Origin: Bacillus sp. FJAT-27245
Lineage (GTDB): Bacteria; Bacillota; Bacilli; Bacillales; Cytobacillaceae
NCBI RefSeq assembly: GCF_001273955.1
Contig: NZ_LIGI01000001.1
Location: 3,100,492-3,157,185, forward strand
Length of the DNA stretch: 56,694 bases
Reading direction: 5' to 3'
Shown here: piece by piece, positions 1-9,274 of the stretch
How positions within the stretch are numbered: position 1 is the first letter of the stretch
Layout: the number at the start of each line of letters is the position of its first letter
Translations under genes and position numbers: made by a program
The notes under the pieces: generated by a model
What the model was told of the DNA's origin: nothing
Databases searched by the model: none
What the model saw: the letters and a program-made list of their open reading frames with translations, nothing else

Positions 1-2246
1 TTGATGCATACGCTCTTCCCGGATCCGGTCGCGCCGGCGATAAGCCCGTGCGGCATTTTTTTTAAGTCCGTGACAATCGGTTTGCCTGAAATATCAAGGC
101 CAAGTACAGCTGTCAGTGGAGAAGGATTCTCCGCGAACACGCTGCTGCCGATGATTTCACTAATTAGGACAGGGCGCGATGACGGGTTTGGAACCTCTAT
201 TCCAATCGTATGCTTCCCCGGGATTGGGGCTTCAATCCTTATATCCCTGGCTGCCAGGCTTAATTTAATATCATCGGAGAGATTTGTTACTTTGCTTACT
301 TTTACCCCCGGTTCGGGATGGACTTCAAAACGCGTGACGGACGGACCCTGTGTCACATTGACAACCTTCGCACCGACGTTGAAATTGAACAACGTTTCAT
401 CGAGCATACTTCGCCTTGCCTCAAGCCATCCCGGATCCGCTTCAACTTTCACCGGGGGGTTCAGGAGGTCCATCCCCGGAAAGAAGTATTGGGGGACAGG
501 AACGGAATCATCATTTTTTTTATCTATAGTGGCCGGCCTCTTATCGGCCATAGGATTGGAATTGACCACATGGTTTTTCTTTATCCTGTTTTCCTCAAAC
601 TTTCTTTTATCTTGCTTCAGCATTAGGACGTTAAACGGCAAATGGGAGCGCCCTGCCGATTGCTTTTTCTCAATGGCAGGCTTTGGATCAGCTGCCGGCG
701 TGGCTATCGTGGCGCTCAGTCCATCAGCCGGGCCGGAACTCACTTCAGCTTTATTTACAACTGCAAATCCGGAGCTAACTTCTGTTTTTTCTTCCGCAGC
801 CGGTATGGCATCCATTTCAGTTTTATCTTCATCTTCGGATTTGGAGACCACTTCTATCTCGTTCGCATCTGTTTGTTCAAATACCACTTCTGTTTTTTCT
901 TCGGCTGCCGGTATGGCATCCATTTCTGTTTTAACTTCATCTGCGGATTCGGTGACCAATTCTATCTCGTTCGCATCTGTTTGTTCAAATACCACTTCTG
1001 TTTTTTCTTCGGCTGCCGGTATGGCATCCATTTCTGTTTTATCTTCATCTGCGGACTCAGAGACCAATTCTATTTCGTTCGCATCTGTTTGTTCAAACAC
1101 CACTTCTGTTTTTTCTTCAGCTGCCAGTATGGCATCCATTTCTGTTTTAACTTCATCTGCGGATTCGGTGACCAATTCTATCTCGTTCGCAACTGTTTGT
1201 TCAAATACCACTTCTGTTTTTTCTTCAGCTGCCGGAGCGGAAACCACTTCTGCCCCCTCTTCGGTTACAGGAGCAGGAAGGGATTCAGTATTCGAAGGTG
1301 GAAGTGGGAGGGCTTCAACGTTAGCGGCAGAGATGACTTCAACCGGCTCATGCTCGATTCCGCACCTGTCTTTGCCGTTCACATCCAGCCCTTCCTTCAG
1401 CAATCTGTGAAGGGCATCCTCTTCCGTTAAATGCTGCTCCTTTGCAGGCAATGAGGCCTGTTGATTTTTATCAAAAGAAGAATTGACTACATCTTGAAGC
1501 TGGGAGTGTTCACTTCTATCAAAGGAAGGAGTGCCACCATTCTGAAGCTGGGCCTGTTCACTTTTATTAAAGGAAGGAGTGCCACCCTGCAATGGCTGAG
1601 ATTGGCCATTTTTTAAAAAAGCATTTGGTTCCACGTCCTTCGATACCGCCAGCCCATTTCCGATAGGTTCCGTCATCAATTCGGTTGATGGTGTTTTCTC
1701 CATGTTTATGTAAGGGACATCCTCTTCCCTAAAACGCTCCGGAGCTCCAACATCCCTAGGGAGTTCCCGTCCGTTTTGCACACCCTCAAGTGGATGGACC
1801 GGACCGGAATGCCCCTCTTTTCCGTTAGGAATGTTTTCTTCGGTTGCCAGGAAACCGCTCAGTTCATATTCAACCTCTTCCTTCTTGGCTGGTTTTGAAT
1901 AGCCATAAATAGGTGAAGGAACTTCGGTGGGGGTAAAAGGCCTTACCTTTTTTTGTGGCATTTCCCGCTTTTTTACCGGTTCTTCTTTCCGTTGGACGGG
2001 CTGTTTCTTCTTGGCATCTTCCTGCAGAGGGAGTTTTCTCTCCCTTGGCCTTCTTTCATCCGGAATCAGCGGAAACCGGAAATTGCCTTTTGGGTAATCA
2101 TAGATGATTTTTGCTTCAAGTTCTTTATTTATACGATTCCTTATCGGTGCTGGTGCTTGGGCCTGGACTTCCGTTTCCTCAACATCAGGCTCTTCCGAGT
2201 TGGTTATCAGTTTTCTATATAGATTTTTAATAAATCTCAAATCCAT
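1..2246 (-). CDS. sftA: DNA translocase SftA (FtsK/SpoIIIE family), 3' end outside window
   Basis: A hexameric ATP-driven DNA pump that acts at the division septum to clear chromosomal DNA. The frame runs leftward from ATG at 2246 (preceded by AGGAAAGAG) and leaves the window right after a Walker A motif, GATGSGKSVCI, with its lysine at about residue 744. It starts MDLRFIKNLYRKL and has no membrane segments near the N-terminus, which fits soluble SftA rather than SpoIIIE. A PSPIYGY motif lies in the N-terminal part. The roughly 500-residue linker before the motor is acidic and carries two tandem-repeat blocks: 16-residue units (1465-1600) and 36-residue units (778-1240). The linker looks longer than is usual for the family. 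In B. subtilis ytpR lies between this gene and ytpQ; here it is absent. Confidence 0.93.
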   Translation of the reverse strand, partial: MDLRFIKNLYRKLITNSEEPDVEETEVQAQAPAPIRNRINKELEAKIIYDYPKGNFRFPLIPDERRPRERKLPLQEDAKKKQPVQRKEEPVKKREMPQKKVRPFTPTEVPSPIYGYSKPAKKEEVEYELSGFLATEENIPNGKEGHSGPVHPLEGVQNGRELPRDVGAPERFREEDVPYINMEKTPSTELMTEPIGNGLAVSKDVEPNAFLKNGQSQPLQGGTPSFNKSEQAQLQNGGTPSFDRSEHSQLQDVVNSSFDKNQQASLPAKEQHLTEEDALHRLLKEGLDVNGKDRCGIEHEPVEVISAANVEALPLPPSNTESLPAPVTEEGAEVVSAPAAEEKTEVVFEQTVANEIELVTESADEVKTEMDAILAAEEKTEVVFEQTDANEIELVSESADEDKTEMDAIPAAEEKTEVVFEQTDANEIELVTESADEVKTEMDAIPAAEEKTEVVFEQTDANEIEVVSKSEDEDKTEMDAIPAAEEKTEVSSGFAVVNKAEVSSGPADGLSATIATPAADPKPAIEKKQSAGRSHLPFNVLMLKQDKRKFEENRIKKNHVVNSNPMADKRPATIDKKNDDSVPVPQYFFPGMDLLNPPVKVEADPGWLEARRSMLDETLFNFNVGAKVVNVTQGPSVTRFEVHPEPGVKVSKVTNLSDDIKLSLAARDIRIEAPIPGKHTIGIEVPNPSSRPVLISEIIGSSVFAENPSPLTAVLGLDISGKPIVTDLKKMPHGLIAGATGSGKSVCI
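778..1240 (-). repeat. 108-bp in-frame tandem repeat inside sftA
   Basis: The motif acttctg recurs at 778, 886, 994, 1102 and 1210, exactly 108 bp apart, with the sequence between nearly identical in the middle copies. Each unit encodes 36 residues, beginning VVFEQTDANEIELVTES and ending AAEEKTE. The block is strongly acidic. The outer copies are more diverged, suggesting expansion from the centre. Confidence 0.95.
1465..1600 (-). repeat. 48-bp in-frame tandem repeat inside sftA
   Basis: The motif atcaaa/attaaa recurs at 1470, 1518 and 1566. Units encode 16 residues of the form GTPSFNKSEQAQLQNG, GTPSFDRSEHSQLQDV and a diverged VNSSFDKNQQAS. It is polar and glutamine-rich, and independent of the 108-bp block. 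Confidence 0.85.
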
Positions 2247-2392
2247 CACTCTTTCCTGAAAAACTTCTTCTCTCTATTTTATCAGGATTTCGCAAAACTT
2301 CGACAGGATTCAACGATTTTTAGCGAAATTGCAAATGATTGGGCAAATGGTTGTGCTTTAGGGAAAACATTGCAAATTCCTGTTTTTAAAAG

Positions 2393-2411
2393 ATAGGAGA
2401 AAAGACCTATG
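2393..2411 (-). terminator. weak terminator-like hairpin after ytpQ
   Basis: On the minus strand ATAGG/CCTAT pair around a short loop and are followed by CTTTTAAAA. The stem is only 5 bp. Confidence 0.3.
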
Positions 2412-2414
2412 AAA

Positions 2415-3230
2415 TTATTTGCCGTCTTTTTTCCGAGGCTTATTTTTCCCAAGAATAAAGATTGGCTCAAGCTCCCCATTTTCAAAAAGAAAGGACAATG
2501 CGGTTACCGGGACTTTACCCTCAGCAAAAAAGCTCATCGCCATTTGGGCAAGCACGTCATAGCCGGTATCGTTGCGAATATCGGCGATAATCAGGACATC
2601 CTGGTGGGGAATGGCAATCGCCATTGTACCGTTGATTCTGGCACTCATCTCCACAAGAAAGCCTTTATTGAGGATTCTGCTCGCATCGTAGCCATCATTA
2701 GTATTCAAAAAGTAAAATGTGTTTCCGGCGACCGTGTCCTCTTTTAGCGGGGCAGGAAGGGATCTTACATTGAACATCGCCATTTCCCTGATTTGCCCAT
2801 GTTCCCATCCTTCCTTTTTTGCCAGGCGCGAATCAATCAGTCTATAGGAGTTCCCCATATCATACGCATAGTACACCCTTGTTTCTGCTGTATGGTCATC
2901 ATAAAGGAACGGATTGCCTTCTTCAGCCTCACCCGGAAAAGATGCGGAGCGGATAACAGGAAAGATTTTTTTCTCCCCTCCTGTTATCGTCGCCTCGCTG
3001 TCCATTGCTTGTAAGCCTTCTTCTATATAATAAACGACTTCATCGATTGCCGTTTCTTTTTTCTGGTGCCATTTGGCGACAATGCTTCCTAAGGAGACAG
3101 TGATTCCTTTTCCGCTCTCCTCATTTTCCACCCTCAGTTCATCCTTGTCCCTGTTATATGTAAACACCCGGCCGGGCTTAGAGAGCCTCTCCTCAAGCGT
3201 TCTCCTCATTTTCCTGCTATCCATTTTCAT
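2415..3230 (-). CDS. ytpQ: DUF1444 family protein YtpQ
   Basis: A 271-residue soluble protein of the DUF1444 family, matching B. subtilis YtpQ in size and in its position beside ytpP and sftA. It starts [16 protein letters not shown] and shows no signal peptide or membrane segment. The biochemical function is unknown. ATG at 3230 has GGAGG about 11 bp upstream; a second ATG at 3224 is further from it, so 3230 is chosen. Confidence 0.85.
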   Translation of the reverse strand: MKMDSRKMRRTLEERLSKPGRVFTYNRDKDELRVENEESGKGITVSLGSIVAKWHQKKETAIDEVVYYIEEGLQAMDSEATITGGEKKIFPVIRSASFPGEAEEGNPFLYDDHTAETRVYYAYDMGNSYRLIDSRLAKKEGWEHGQIREMAMFNVRSLPAPLKEDTVAGNTFYFLNTNDGYDASRILNKGFLVEMSARINGTMAIAIPHQDVLIIADIRNDTGYDVLAQMAMSFFAEGKVPVTALSFLFENGELEPIFILGKNKPRKKDGK

Positions 3231-3342
3231 TTATAAAAATCCTCCGATACTATATTTACAAGGTTATTTGCCGGCCGATGCTACCTCGAATTTCAATCCT
3301 AAATTGTCTTTTTTTATAAAAAATGATAAACATCAGCCGTAG

Positions 3343-3408
3343 ATAAGTGCCTGCGGCCGTCTGCGCCATATTGGCGAGAGAGAAGCAGCAAGCGAGACAA
3401 ATACTTAT
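3343..3408. repeat. small imperfect stem-loop in the ytpP-ytpQ gap
   Basis: ATAAGT (3343-3348) and ACTTAT (3403-3408) frame an inner GCGCC-atatt-GGCG hairpin at 3363-3376. No function assigned. It lies between the ytpP terminator and the ytpQ start. Confidence 0.3.
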
Positions 3409-3425
3409 ATTTCTTTATATTCTCA

Positions 3426-3460
3426 CAAAAACCTCCATCCCAAAACGAGGGATGGAGGTT
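3426..3460 (-). terminator. Rho-independent terminator of ytpP
   Basis: Perfect 12-bp inverted repeat AACCTCCATCCC/GGGATGGAGGTT with a short loop, followed on the minus strand by TTTTTGTG. Confidence 0.9.
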
Positions 3461-3467
3461 CAGCCGA

Positions 3468-3782
3468 TTAGCGCAGGCCCGTTATGAATCCTGCGATTTC
3501 CTCTGGTGTTTTCCTGTCCTTGCTGACAAAACGGCCGAGTTCCTCTCCGCCTTCGAAGCCAATGAAACTTGGGATTCCGTATACATCGAGCTGTTGGCAC
3601 AGGTCTATGAATTTGTCCCTGTCCACATACACAAACGTAAATTCATTGAATTTCTCTTCAATGTCCGGCATAACGGGCTCAATGACCCTGCAGTCCGGAC
3701 ACCAGTCCGCGGAAAACATGAAAACATGCTTTCCCCCGTTTTTCATCTCTTCGAACTGTTCCATCGACTCTAACTGTTTCAT
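3468..3782 (-). CDS. ytpP: thioredoxin-like protein YtpP
   Basis: A 104-residue thioredoxin-fold protein, probably a cytosolic thiol-disulfide exchanger. The active site reads SADWCPDCRVIEP, a CxxC with Pro-Asp between the cysteines, and a cis-proline segment YGIPSF follows about 45 residues later. The start MKQLESMEQ at 3782 is chosen over an upstream in-frame GTG because AGGAGG lies 8 bp before it. It is followed by a strong terminator. Confidence 0.9.
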   Translation of the reverse strand: MKQLESMEQFEEMKNGGKHVFMFSADWCPDCRVIEPVMPDIEEKFNEFTFVYVDRDKFIDLCQQLDVYGIPSFIGFEGGEELGRFVSKDRKTPEEIAGFITGLR

Positions 3783-3954
3783 TATGAATTCCTCCTGTTT
3801 CACCATTTGGCAAAAACCTTTGTTCCCATCATATCAAGCTGTTTCATTCAGGTCTAATCATTCGTCCCGCCATGGGAGCTGCCCCTTAAATCGCGGCTCG
3901 CAATAGCGGAGATGGTAGCGTTTCACCTTATTTTTCCCCAACCATGCCATTAAC

Positions 3955-3985
3955 AAACAAAATAGCGGAGGCACGGCCTACCGCT
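3955..3985 (-). terminator. Terminator of the lipoprotein gene
   Basis: Minus strand AGCGG(T)AGGC pairs with GCCTCCGCT across a 3-base loop with one bulge, followed by ATTTTGTTTG. Confidence 0.75.
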
Positions 3986-3991
3986 GAGTTT

Positions 3992-4507
3992 TCATTTTTT
4001 AATTTTGGCTGAATTGGCGATTTGCATCATCGCTTTTGCATCTTCCCCAAGGTTCGAGGTTTTAGTTTCTGTTGTAATTTTAACACCGCCGACTCCCGTG
4101 GTCAGGATGTTCATGCCGCCATCCAACTGTTCTACCAGCAAAAAGCCAAGTTTGCCCTTTCCCTTAAACTCTTTGTTCGTTTCAAGCTTTTCGTACTGGG
4201 CAACAGATGCTTTATAGACTACCTTGCTTTCCTTATCCTCATTTGGATTGTAGAACAAAATATATGTTTTAGAACCATTTTTCAATATGATGTTGTTCGG
4301 CGTTTTCTCTTTTATCTCAAATCCGAACGGCAAATAAAAATCGATGTCTTTGTTTTTTTGGTTCGGCACTTTTGCTTTTTCGCTAAACGCGGTTTTGGCC
4401 GCTTCTACGGCTTTCGCGCTTTCTTCCTTATACGAAGCCTTTCCGCAAGCGGATAGTAAAAAGGCGGTTAGTATCAGAAACGAGATGGCACGAAAAATTC
4501 TTCCCAT
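3992..4507 (-). CDS. Predicted lipoprotein of unknown function
   Basis: A 171-residue secreted lipoprotein. It has a basic N-terminus (MGRIFR), a hydrophobic stretch and a lipobox LLSAC with the lipidated Cys at about residue 21, then a lysine- and glutamate-rich mature domain with no motif I recognise. GGGAGGG precedes the ATG at 4507. It lies between ytpP and the DUF84 gene, all leftward, with its own terminator. It would be anchored on the outer face of the membrane. Confidence 0.8.
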   Translation of the reverse strand: MGRIFRAISFLILTAFLLSACGKASYKEESAKAVEAAKTAFSEKAKVPNQKNKDIDFYLPFGFEIKEKTPNNIILKNGSKTYILFYNPNEDKESKVVYKASVAQYEKLETNKEFKGKGKLGFLLVEQLDGGMNILTTGVGGVKITTETKTSNLGEDAKAMMQIANSAKIKK

Positions 4508-4675
4508 TTTATTCCCTCCCGGCTGGCCGGTTCACCCGAGCTGGCCATTTGTGTGGAGCATGAAAGAGGATGATCGGATAACCGCACCCTCCGACAAAAT
4601 TCTTCTTTACCCTCTATCATACTCTCACAGGGAACTGGTGACAACCCTCTCCCAGCAATTTGCCAGCCATGGGAA

Positions 4676-5200
4676 TTACAAGTGGGTGCCGCCTGCTTTC
4701 CGATATTCGTATTGCCCCGCCAAAAGCTTTGTCAAGTGGGTGAACATTTCGGATCGGTCGATGTGGCCATTTGAAAAAATTCCGATAGCCCCTTCGTTTT
4801 TTCGTATATTCTTTTTTTTCGTGAATTCGTCCATTACTGGGCCGAGTTCCCGGCCGGCCAACAGCTTTCCGGCAATTTCATCGGGAAGGGGTATTCTCGC
4901 CCCGCCCGCGATTATTGGGGGATAGCCCGGCTCTGCCAGTGCCCCCCAGTTGCAAAGGAAAAGCCCGTGTTTTGTCATATGCACTCCGCCTTCGAGGCCG
5001 ATCCCGATTTCTCCATCTCCCTGTTCCAGGGCGGCCATGGCTCGGTTGATTGCCCCCTCTATCGTTTCCTCGTCCGAAAAAGGCTGAGCTGAAACATTAG
5101 ATGGGACATCGATTGCCAGGAATTCCACGCCTGACGAGTTAAACGCATTTTTGACGGCTGCAATCTTAGCCGGGTTTTCTGAACCTATAATAATTTTCAT
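4676..5200 (-). CDS. Inosine/xanthosine triphosphatase, DUF84 (YjjX family)
   Basis: A 174-residue protein with the DUF84 signature: N-terminal MKIIIGSENPAKIAAVKNAF, then EETIEGAINRA and GIGLEGGV. E. coli YjjX of this family hydrolyses ITP and XTP, so a role in cleansing the nucleotide pool of deaminated purines is likely. The length is as expected. The start at 5200 is the natural family start. It lies between ytoP and the lipoprotein gene on the same strand. Confidence 0.85.
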   Translation of the reverse strand: MKIIIGSENPAKIAAVKNAFNSSGVEFLAIDVPSNVSAQPFSDEETIEGAINRAMAALEQGDGEIGIGLEGGVHMTKHGLFLCNWGALAEPGYPPIIAGGARIPLPDEIAGKLLAGRELGPVMDEFTKKKNIRKNEGAIGIFSNGHIDRSEMFTHLTKLLAGQYEYRKAGGTHL

Positions 5201-5246
5201 TTTTTTTGACCTCCATTATGCCGAAAATACCTGTAACGCCCCTTAC

Positions 5247-5283
5247 AACAAAGATGCCTTCGCCACTATGTTCGGCGAAGGCA
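5247..5283 (-). terminator. Terminator of ytoP
   Basis: Ten-bp stem TGCCTTCGCC (5255-5264) / GGCGAAGGCA (5274-5283), followed on the minus strand by TCTTTGTTG. Confidence 0.65.
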
Positions 5284-5398
5284 CCATCCCCTATTCCGGC
5301 TTGTTTGCTTAAAACTTCCTTCCGCTCCCGCAATGGAAATCGAATCAGAATGATAAAAGACTATTTAGCGCTGGTGGTGCCTATTTCCAGTGTTGATG

Positions 5399-6472
5399 TC
5401 AGCTTTGTGATTTAATTGTTTCCACTGTTGTTTTATCAAATGCCTTAACAAGCCTTACGAGCAATTCCTTTGCAGCCGCATAATCATCCACGTGCACAAT
5501 TGAAGCATGTGTATGGATGTAACGGGAACATATACCGATAACCGCGCTCGGGATTCCTTCCAGGGAAGTGTGGACCCGTCCGGCATCCGTTCCGCCAGCC
5601 GATACAAAATATTGATATGGGATATTGTGTGTCTCAGCCGTATCGAGCACAAATTCCCTCATGCCGCGATGGGTGACCATGGACCGGTCAAGAATCCTTA
5701 ATAATGTCCCTTTGCCCAACTGGCCAAACTCTTCCTTATTCCCGGCAGCGTCGTTCGCAGGACTAGCATCAAGAGCCAGGAACAAGTCCGGTTTAATTAG
5801 ATTGGCAGCTGTCTGTGCGCCGCGAAGGCCGACTTCCTCCTGGACAGTCGCGCCGGAATACAGTGTATTCGGTAGTTCCACGCCATTTACCTCTTCAAGC
5901 AATTCGACAGCCAGCCCGCAGCCATAGCGGTTGTCCCATGCCTTGGCGAGGATTTTTTTCGGATTGGCCATCGGCGTGAATGGGCAAGTTGGCAAGATTT
6001 GCTGGCCAGGCCTGATGCCTAACCGCTCTGCATCTTCCTTGTCATCCGCGCCAATATCGATGAGCATGTTTTTTATTTCCATCGGCTTGTTCCTCTTTGC
6101 CTCATCAAGCAGGTGGGGAGGAATCGAACCGATTACCCCGATTACCGGTCCTTTATCGGTAATGACTTGGACCCTTTGCGCAAGCAGGACTTGGCTCCAC
6201 CAGCCTCCAAGCGGCTGAAAACGGATCATGCCATTTGAAGTGATTGCTGTTACCATGAAGCCAACTTCGTCCATATGTCCGGCGACCATTATTTTCGGAC
6301 TGCCTTCCTTGCCTTTTTTTACACCGAAAATGCTGCCGAGATTATCCTGGATGATTTCATCCGAATAGGGCGCAAGGCGTTCTTTCATATATTTTCTGAC
6401 AGCATGCTCGTTCCCGGGTGCCCCGGGCAATTCAGTCAATGTTTTGAAAAGCTCCAACGTTCTCTCGTTCAT
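5399..6472 (-). CDS. ytoP: M42 family glutamyl aminopeptidase YtoP
   Basis: A 357-residue cobalt/zinc-dependent aminopeptidase that trims peptides in the cytosol. The M42 metal and catalytic motifs are present in order: [27 protein letters not shown] (catalytic and ligand glutamates), [10 protein letters not shown] and a C-terminal [14 protein letters not shown] at 6472 ([10 protein letters not shown]) has AGGGA upstream. The frame is open further upstream, but that part has no ribosome binding site. It is divergent from ytzB. Confidence 0.93.
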   Translation of the reverse strand: MNERTLELFKTLTELPGAPGNEHAVRKYMKERLAPYSDEIIQDNLGSIFGVKKGKEGSPKIMVAGHMDEVGFMVTAITSNGMIRFQPLGGWWSQVLLAQRVQVITDKGPVIGVIGSIPPHLLDEAKRNKPMEIKNMLIDIGADDKEDAERLGIRPGQQILPTCPFTPMANPKKILAKAWDNRYGCGLAVELLEEVNGVELPNTLYSGATVQEEVGLRGAQTAANLIKPDLFLALDASPANDAAGNKEEFGQLGKGTLLRILDRSMVTHRGMREFVLDTAETHNIPYQYFVSAGGTDAGRVHTSLEGIPSAVIGICSRYIHTHASIVHVDDYAAAKELLVRLVKAFDKTTVETIKSQS

Positions 6473-6649
6473 GGCGCACTCCCTAATTGTTTTTTCAGCC
6501 AATGGCTGTTTTTTATGTACAGAATTAATTTTACAGAACTTTCGCGCTAGTTTCCAGACCCGCAAGAATAAATCTATAGGAACCGGCTGCCAATCTGGGC
6601 TATACTAAAAGAGATGCAGCGGTTGATTGATTATCGAAGGGGTGGTTGT

Positions 6650-6970
6650 ATGAATTGGAAGGCTTTTCTGCTCGGGGCAGTGGCAGGGGCTGCTGGAGCA
6701 TATGCGGTCAATGCCGCGATTTCACACAATATGGATGTGCCGGCACAAAAGGTCCTAAGCCATGCAAGGAGCCAATTCAGGCTATCAGGGCAAGTAAGCG
6801 GCTCGTGGATCCACATGGAGGCAGTCCCTTTTGAAAAAAACGGCATAGAATATCGGGTGTACAGGGGCGGAATTACGAGAACCTCCCCCGAACTTGAAGA
6901 TCGAAGCGAACAATTTGAATTTGTAGCCGATGCCACGACCGGAACAATCCTTGATGTGTACAGGCTCTAG
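6650..6970 (+). CDS. ytzB: PepSY-domain protein YtzB
   Basis: A 106-residue protein with one N-terminal membrane segment (FLLGAVAGAAGAYAVNAAI) and an extracytoplasmic PepSY domain ending ATTGTILDVYRL. PepSY domains are thought to bind or restrain extracellular peptidases; the partner here is unknown. ATG at 6650 follows AAGGGGTGG. It is divergent from ytoP and followed by its own terminator. Confidence 0.82.
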   Translation: MNWKAFLLGAVAGAAGAYAVNAAISHNMDVPAQKVLSHARSQFRLSGQVSGSWIHMEAVPFEKNGIEYRVYRGGITRTSPELEDRSEQFEFVADATTGTILDVYRL

Positions 6971-6975
6971 CTAAA

Positions 6976-7003
6976 AAAGGAGACCGCAACCCAGGTCTCC
7001 TTT
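6976..7003 (+). terminator. Terminator of ytzB
   Basis: GGAGACC (6979-6985) / GGTCTCC (6994-7000) followed by TTTGCTCATTT; the A-rich 5' flank may also help on the other strand. Confidence 0.8.
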
Positions 7004-7138
7004 GCTCATTTAAAAGGCTGTTTTTCTTCAATGGATTCAGCCCAGGCCAATCAGGTTCCCGAATGATAGCTTGCCATTCGAAATGGGCCATCAGCCGGTT
7101 CGATATTATTACCTTTGGAATGGTTCTAGACGGATGCT

Positions 7139-7987
7139 CTATTGTTCCCTTACTCTTTTGACGCACTCTGCAATTTGCCCTTCCCCGTCCCATTTAACCG
7201 CGCGGAAAAACGCGTCATGGTAAAACGTGAACCAGGCCCCTTTTTCCAGTCCATGATTAATCCATTTTTGCTTCGCAAAGATTGAATCCATTGGATAATC
7301 ATCATAGGCCAGGACCCAAAGTGGGTTCAGGTGGGCGTGGGTCGGCATCAAATCAGCCATATGGACAGCCAATTCACCACTATCCTCAATTAGGATGATG
7401 GAGTGGCCATCGCTATGCCCTCCTGTGTGAACCATCGTAAAGGGCCCATGCTCCCATTTGTCTTCAAACGGTTCAATCTGGCCTTCTATCGCTTGCCAAT
7501 TTTCTTCCCAGTATGTATTCCTGGACCGGATGTTCGGATTTCTCATTTCATCCCATTCCACTTTTGATGCGATAATTTTGGCGTTCGGGAAAACGGACGA
7601 GTATGATCCATCCGGATTCGGCTTAGTCAGTCCGCATGCATGGTCAAAGTGAAGGTGGGTCATCAGGACATAATCAATCTGTTCCGGTTTCAGCCCAACA
7701 TTTTCAAGCTCGGATTCCAGTTCGGATTCCTCTGTCGCACCGTAATTGCGCTTTTGCTTTTCTGTCAGCTTTCCATTCCCCATCCCCGATTCAATTAAAT
7801 AATTTTTACCTTCATGCCGGATTAAGATAGGGTCCGACCGGAGTTCTATCTGATTTTTTTCATTGCATGGATATTTCTTTTCCCATAGCGGTTTTGGGAC
7901 GACCCCGAACATAGCCCCGCCATCCATATGGGTAACACCGCCCTTTAGCCAGACAAGCTTGAGTCCGCCTACTTTCAAGCGCTCCAT
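7139..7987 (-). CDS. ytnP: Metallo-beta-lactamase-fold lactonase YtnP
   Basis: A 282-residue MBL-fold hydrolase with the dinuclear-metal motif HLHFDHACG (HxHxDH), GGHSDGHS and HDAFF. B. subtilis YtnP is reported as a quorum-quenching lactonase that disturbs Streptomyces signalling; that activity is carried over here by homology. AAGGAGGGG precedes ATG at 7987. The gene is monocistronic and leftward, facing ytzB. Confidence 0.9.
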   Translation of the reverse strand: MERLKVGGLKLVWLKGGVTHMDGGAMFGVVPKPLWEKKYPCNEKNQIELRSDPILIRHEGKNYLIESGMGNGKLTEKQKRNYGATEESELESELENVGLKPEQIDYVLMTHLHFDHACGLTKPNPDGSYSSVFPNAKIIASKVEWDEMRNPNIRSRNTYWEENWQAIEGQIEPFEDKWEHGPFTMVHTGGHSDGHSIILIEDSGELAVHMADLMPTHAHLNPLWVLAYDDYPMDSIFAKQKWINHGLEKGAWFTFYHDAFFRAVKWDGEGQIAECVKRVREQ

Positions 7988-8050
7988 CGATTATCCCCTC
8001 CTTGTACTTTTTTCATTTTACCATGATTGGAACCGCTTTTCCGGTTTGAA

Positions 8051-8084
8051 CCAAAAACGCGCCCACCCGGATGGATGGACGCGT
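8051..8084 (-). terminator. Terminator of trmB
   Basis: Minus strand ACGCGTCCATCC pairs imperfectly with GGGTGGGCGCG and is followed by TTTTTGGTTC. Confidence 0.75.
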
Positions 8085-8089
8085 ATTAT

Positions 8090-8731
8090 TTAAGATCGGT
8101 ATTGTACTTCGCATCTATAAATGCGGTTGCCTTTTTCGGAAAACTTTTCTTCATACTCGGTCATGATATTTCCTTCAAATCCGCTGTTGTGGAGATCAAG
8201 GCTGACATCCTTCAGCAGCATTCCATATTCGGAAAAGCTGACAAGTGAAAATTCAAACAGCCCCTGGTTATCTGTTTTAAAGTGGATTTCCCCGCCATCA
8301 ATCAAAATTTGTTCGTACAGGGCCAAAAAGCTTTTATAGGTGAGGCGCCTTTTTTCATGCCTCGTTTTTGGCCATGGATCCGAAAAGTTCAAGTAGAGGC
8401 GGCTTACATCATTTTTCGCAAAATACGAAAGCAGTTCGGCTGCATTGACATTTAGCAATTTTACATTTGGCAGTTCCGCTTCAATAAGGCGGTCAAGCGC
8501 GGATGCGAGGACACCCATGTGAAGTTCGATGCCGAGATAGTTGATATCAGGGTTCGCTTCAGCCATGCCGGTAATGAACCTGCCTTTGCCTGTGCCTACT
8601 TCAATATGGAGGGGGTTGTTATTGCCAAACACCTCATGCCACTTTCCTTTATGCGTTTCAGGCGCGGCAATGACATAGTGCGGATATTGCCGGATTTTTT
8701 CACCGGCCCACGGTTTATTGCGAAATCTCAT
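8090..8731 (-). CDS. trmB: tRNA (guanine-N7)-methyltransferase TrmB
   Basis: A 213-residue SAM-dependent enzyme that makes m7G46 in the tRNA variable loop. It starts [13 protein letters not shown]. The SAM-binding strand [15 protein letters not shown] is present, then YLGIELHM and the substrate-binding [16 protein letters not shown], which is diagnostic. AGGAGTG precedes ATG at 8731. Length is normal for a bacillar TrmB. Confidence 0.95.
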   Translation of the reverse strand: MRFRNKPWAGEKIRQYPHYVIAAPETHKGKWHEVFGNNNPLHIEVGTGKGRFITGMAEANPDINYLGIELHMGVLASALDRLIEAELPNVKLLNVNAAELLSYFAKNDVSRLYLNFSDPWPKTRHEKRRLTYKSFLALYEQILIDGGEIHFKTDNQGLFEFSLVSFSEYGMLLKDVSLDLHNSGFEGNIMTEYEEKFSEKGNRIYRCEVQYRS

Positions 8732-8911
8732 ACGTACACTCCTATTTTCTCACCCAGCTTCGGGAACCTTGCCGCACGGCGGTATGGTGTACAAGCTGGT
8801 TATTTCTTTACGACTATATGATGACATACATTCTTATTTTTAACATGAAGGCTTTAAGCTTGCAAGCTGGTTTGGGATGTTTCCCCTGCGCGCCAGCTGC
8901 ATAAACAAACG

Positions 8912-8942
8912 GAGGAATCCATAAGCTAGTCATGGATTCCTC
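8912..8942. other. Perfect 11-bp stem-loop upstream of ytzH
   Basis: GAGGAATCCAT (8912-8922) and ATGGATTCCTC (8932-8942) around a 9-base loop. The following T-tract is weak on either strand (TAATTTC on plus, CGTTTGTTT on minus). It could be a degenerate terminator or a leader hairpin of ytzH. The rest of the 249-bp gap shows nothing clear. Confidence 0.55.
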
Positions 8943-8980
8943 TAATTTCAGTCGGATTGATATTGTGGAAAGGATGATGG

Positions 8981-9274
8981 ATGCACATGCCATTGAACAA
9001 CCAGGACAAAGCTTCTGTCCTAAGGGATATCCTGAGCAGCCACCAAATCGATTGCTGCGGCTCTGTCGCCGAATGCGAGCAGGTCGAACGGCTCGTTAAA
9101 TCCCTTATGGCAAAGACAGGCATCAACCAAAATGTAAAAGGCATTCTCCAGGAAATTTATGAGTATGGCCAGCATGGCGCCCAAAGCGCGGACCTTGATG
9201 CACATATCGAAATGAACCAGGGCCGGCTACAGAATTGGGTGGATGACATCGACCAATTTTCCGGGCAATTATAA
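8981..9274 (+). CDS. ytzH: YtzH-like protein
   Basis: A 97-residue soluble protein with the YtzH plan: LRDILSSHQIDCCGSVAECEQVERLVKSLM, then a helical C-terminal half. Function unknown. ATG at 8981 is 7 bp from AAAGG; the ATG at 8987 (MPLNNQDK) is the alternative and may correspond to the usual family start. Its stop codon overlaps the end of convergent ytmP by 6 bp. Confidence 0.8.
   Translation: MHMPLNNQDKASVLRDILSSHQIDCCGSVAECEQVERLVKSLMAKTGINQNVKGILQEIYEYGQHGAQSADLDAHIEMNQGRLQNWVDDIDQFSGQL

Noticed and set aside
778-1240. CRISPR or intergenic satellite
   Set aside because: The 108-bp period is a multiple of three and the units are in frame inside sftA.
1-1410. Long open frame on the plus strand through the sftA repeats
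   Set aside because: It is the antisense of the repetitive sftA coding sequence; low-complexity Ser/Thr/Ala translation, no ribosome binding site, while the minus frame has a start, a Shine-Dalgarno and a Walker A motif.
642-1430. 262-residue plus-strand frame rich in Phe, Cys and Gly
   Set aside because: A second antisense shadow of the same 108-bp repeats.
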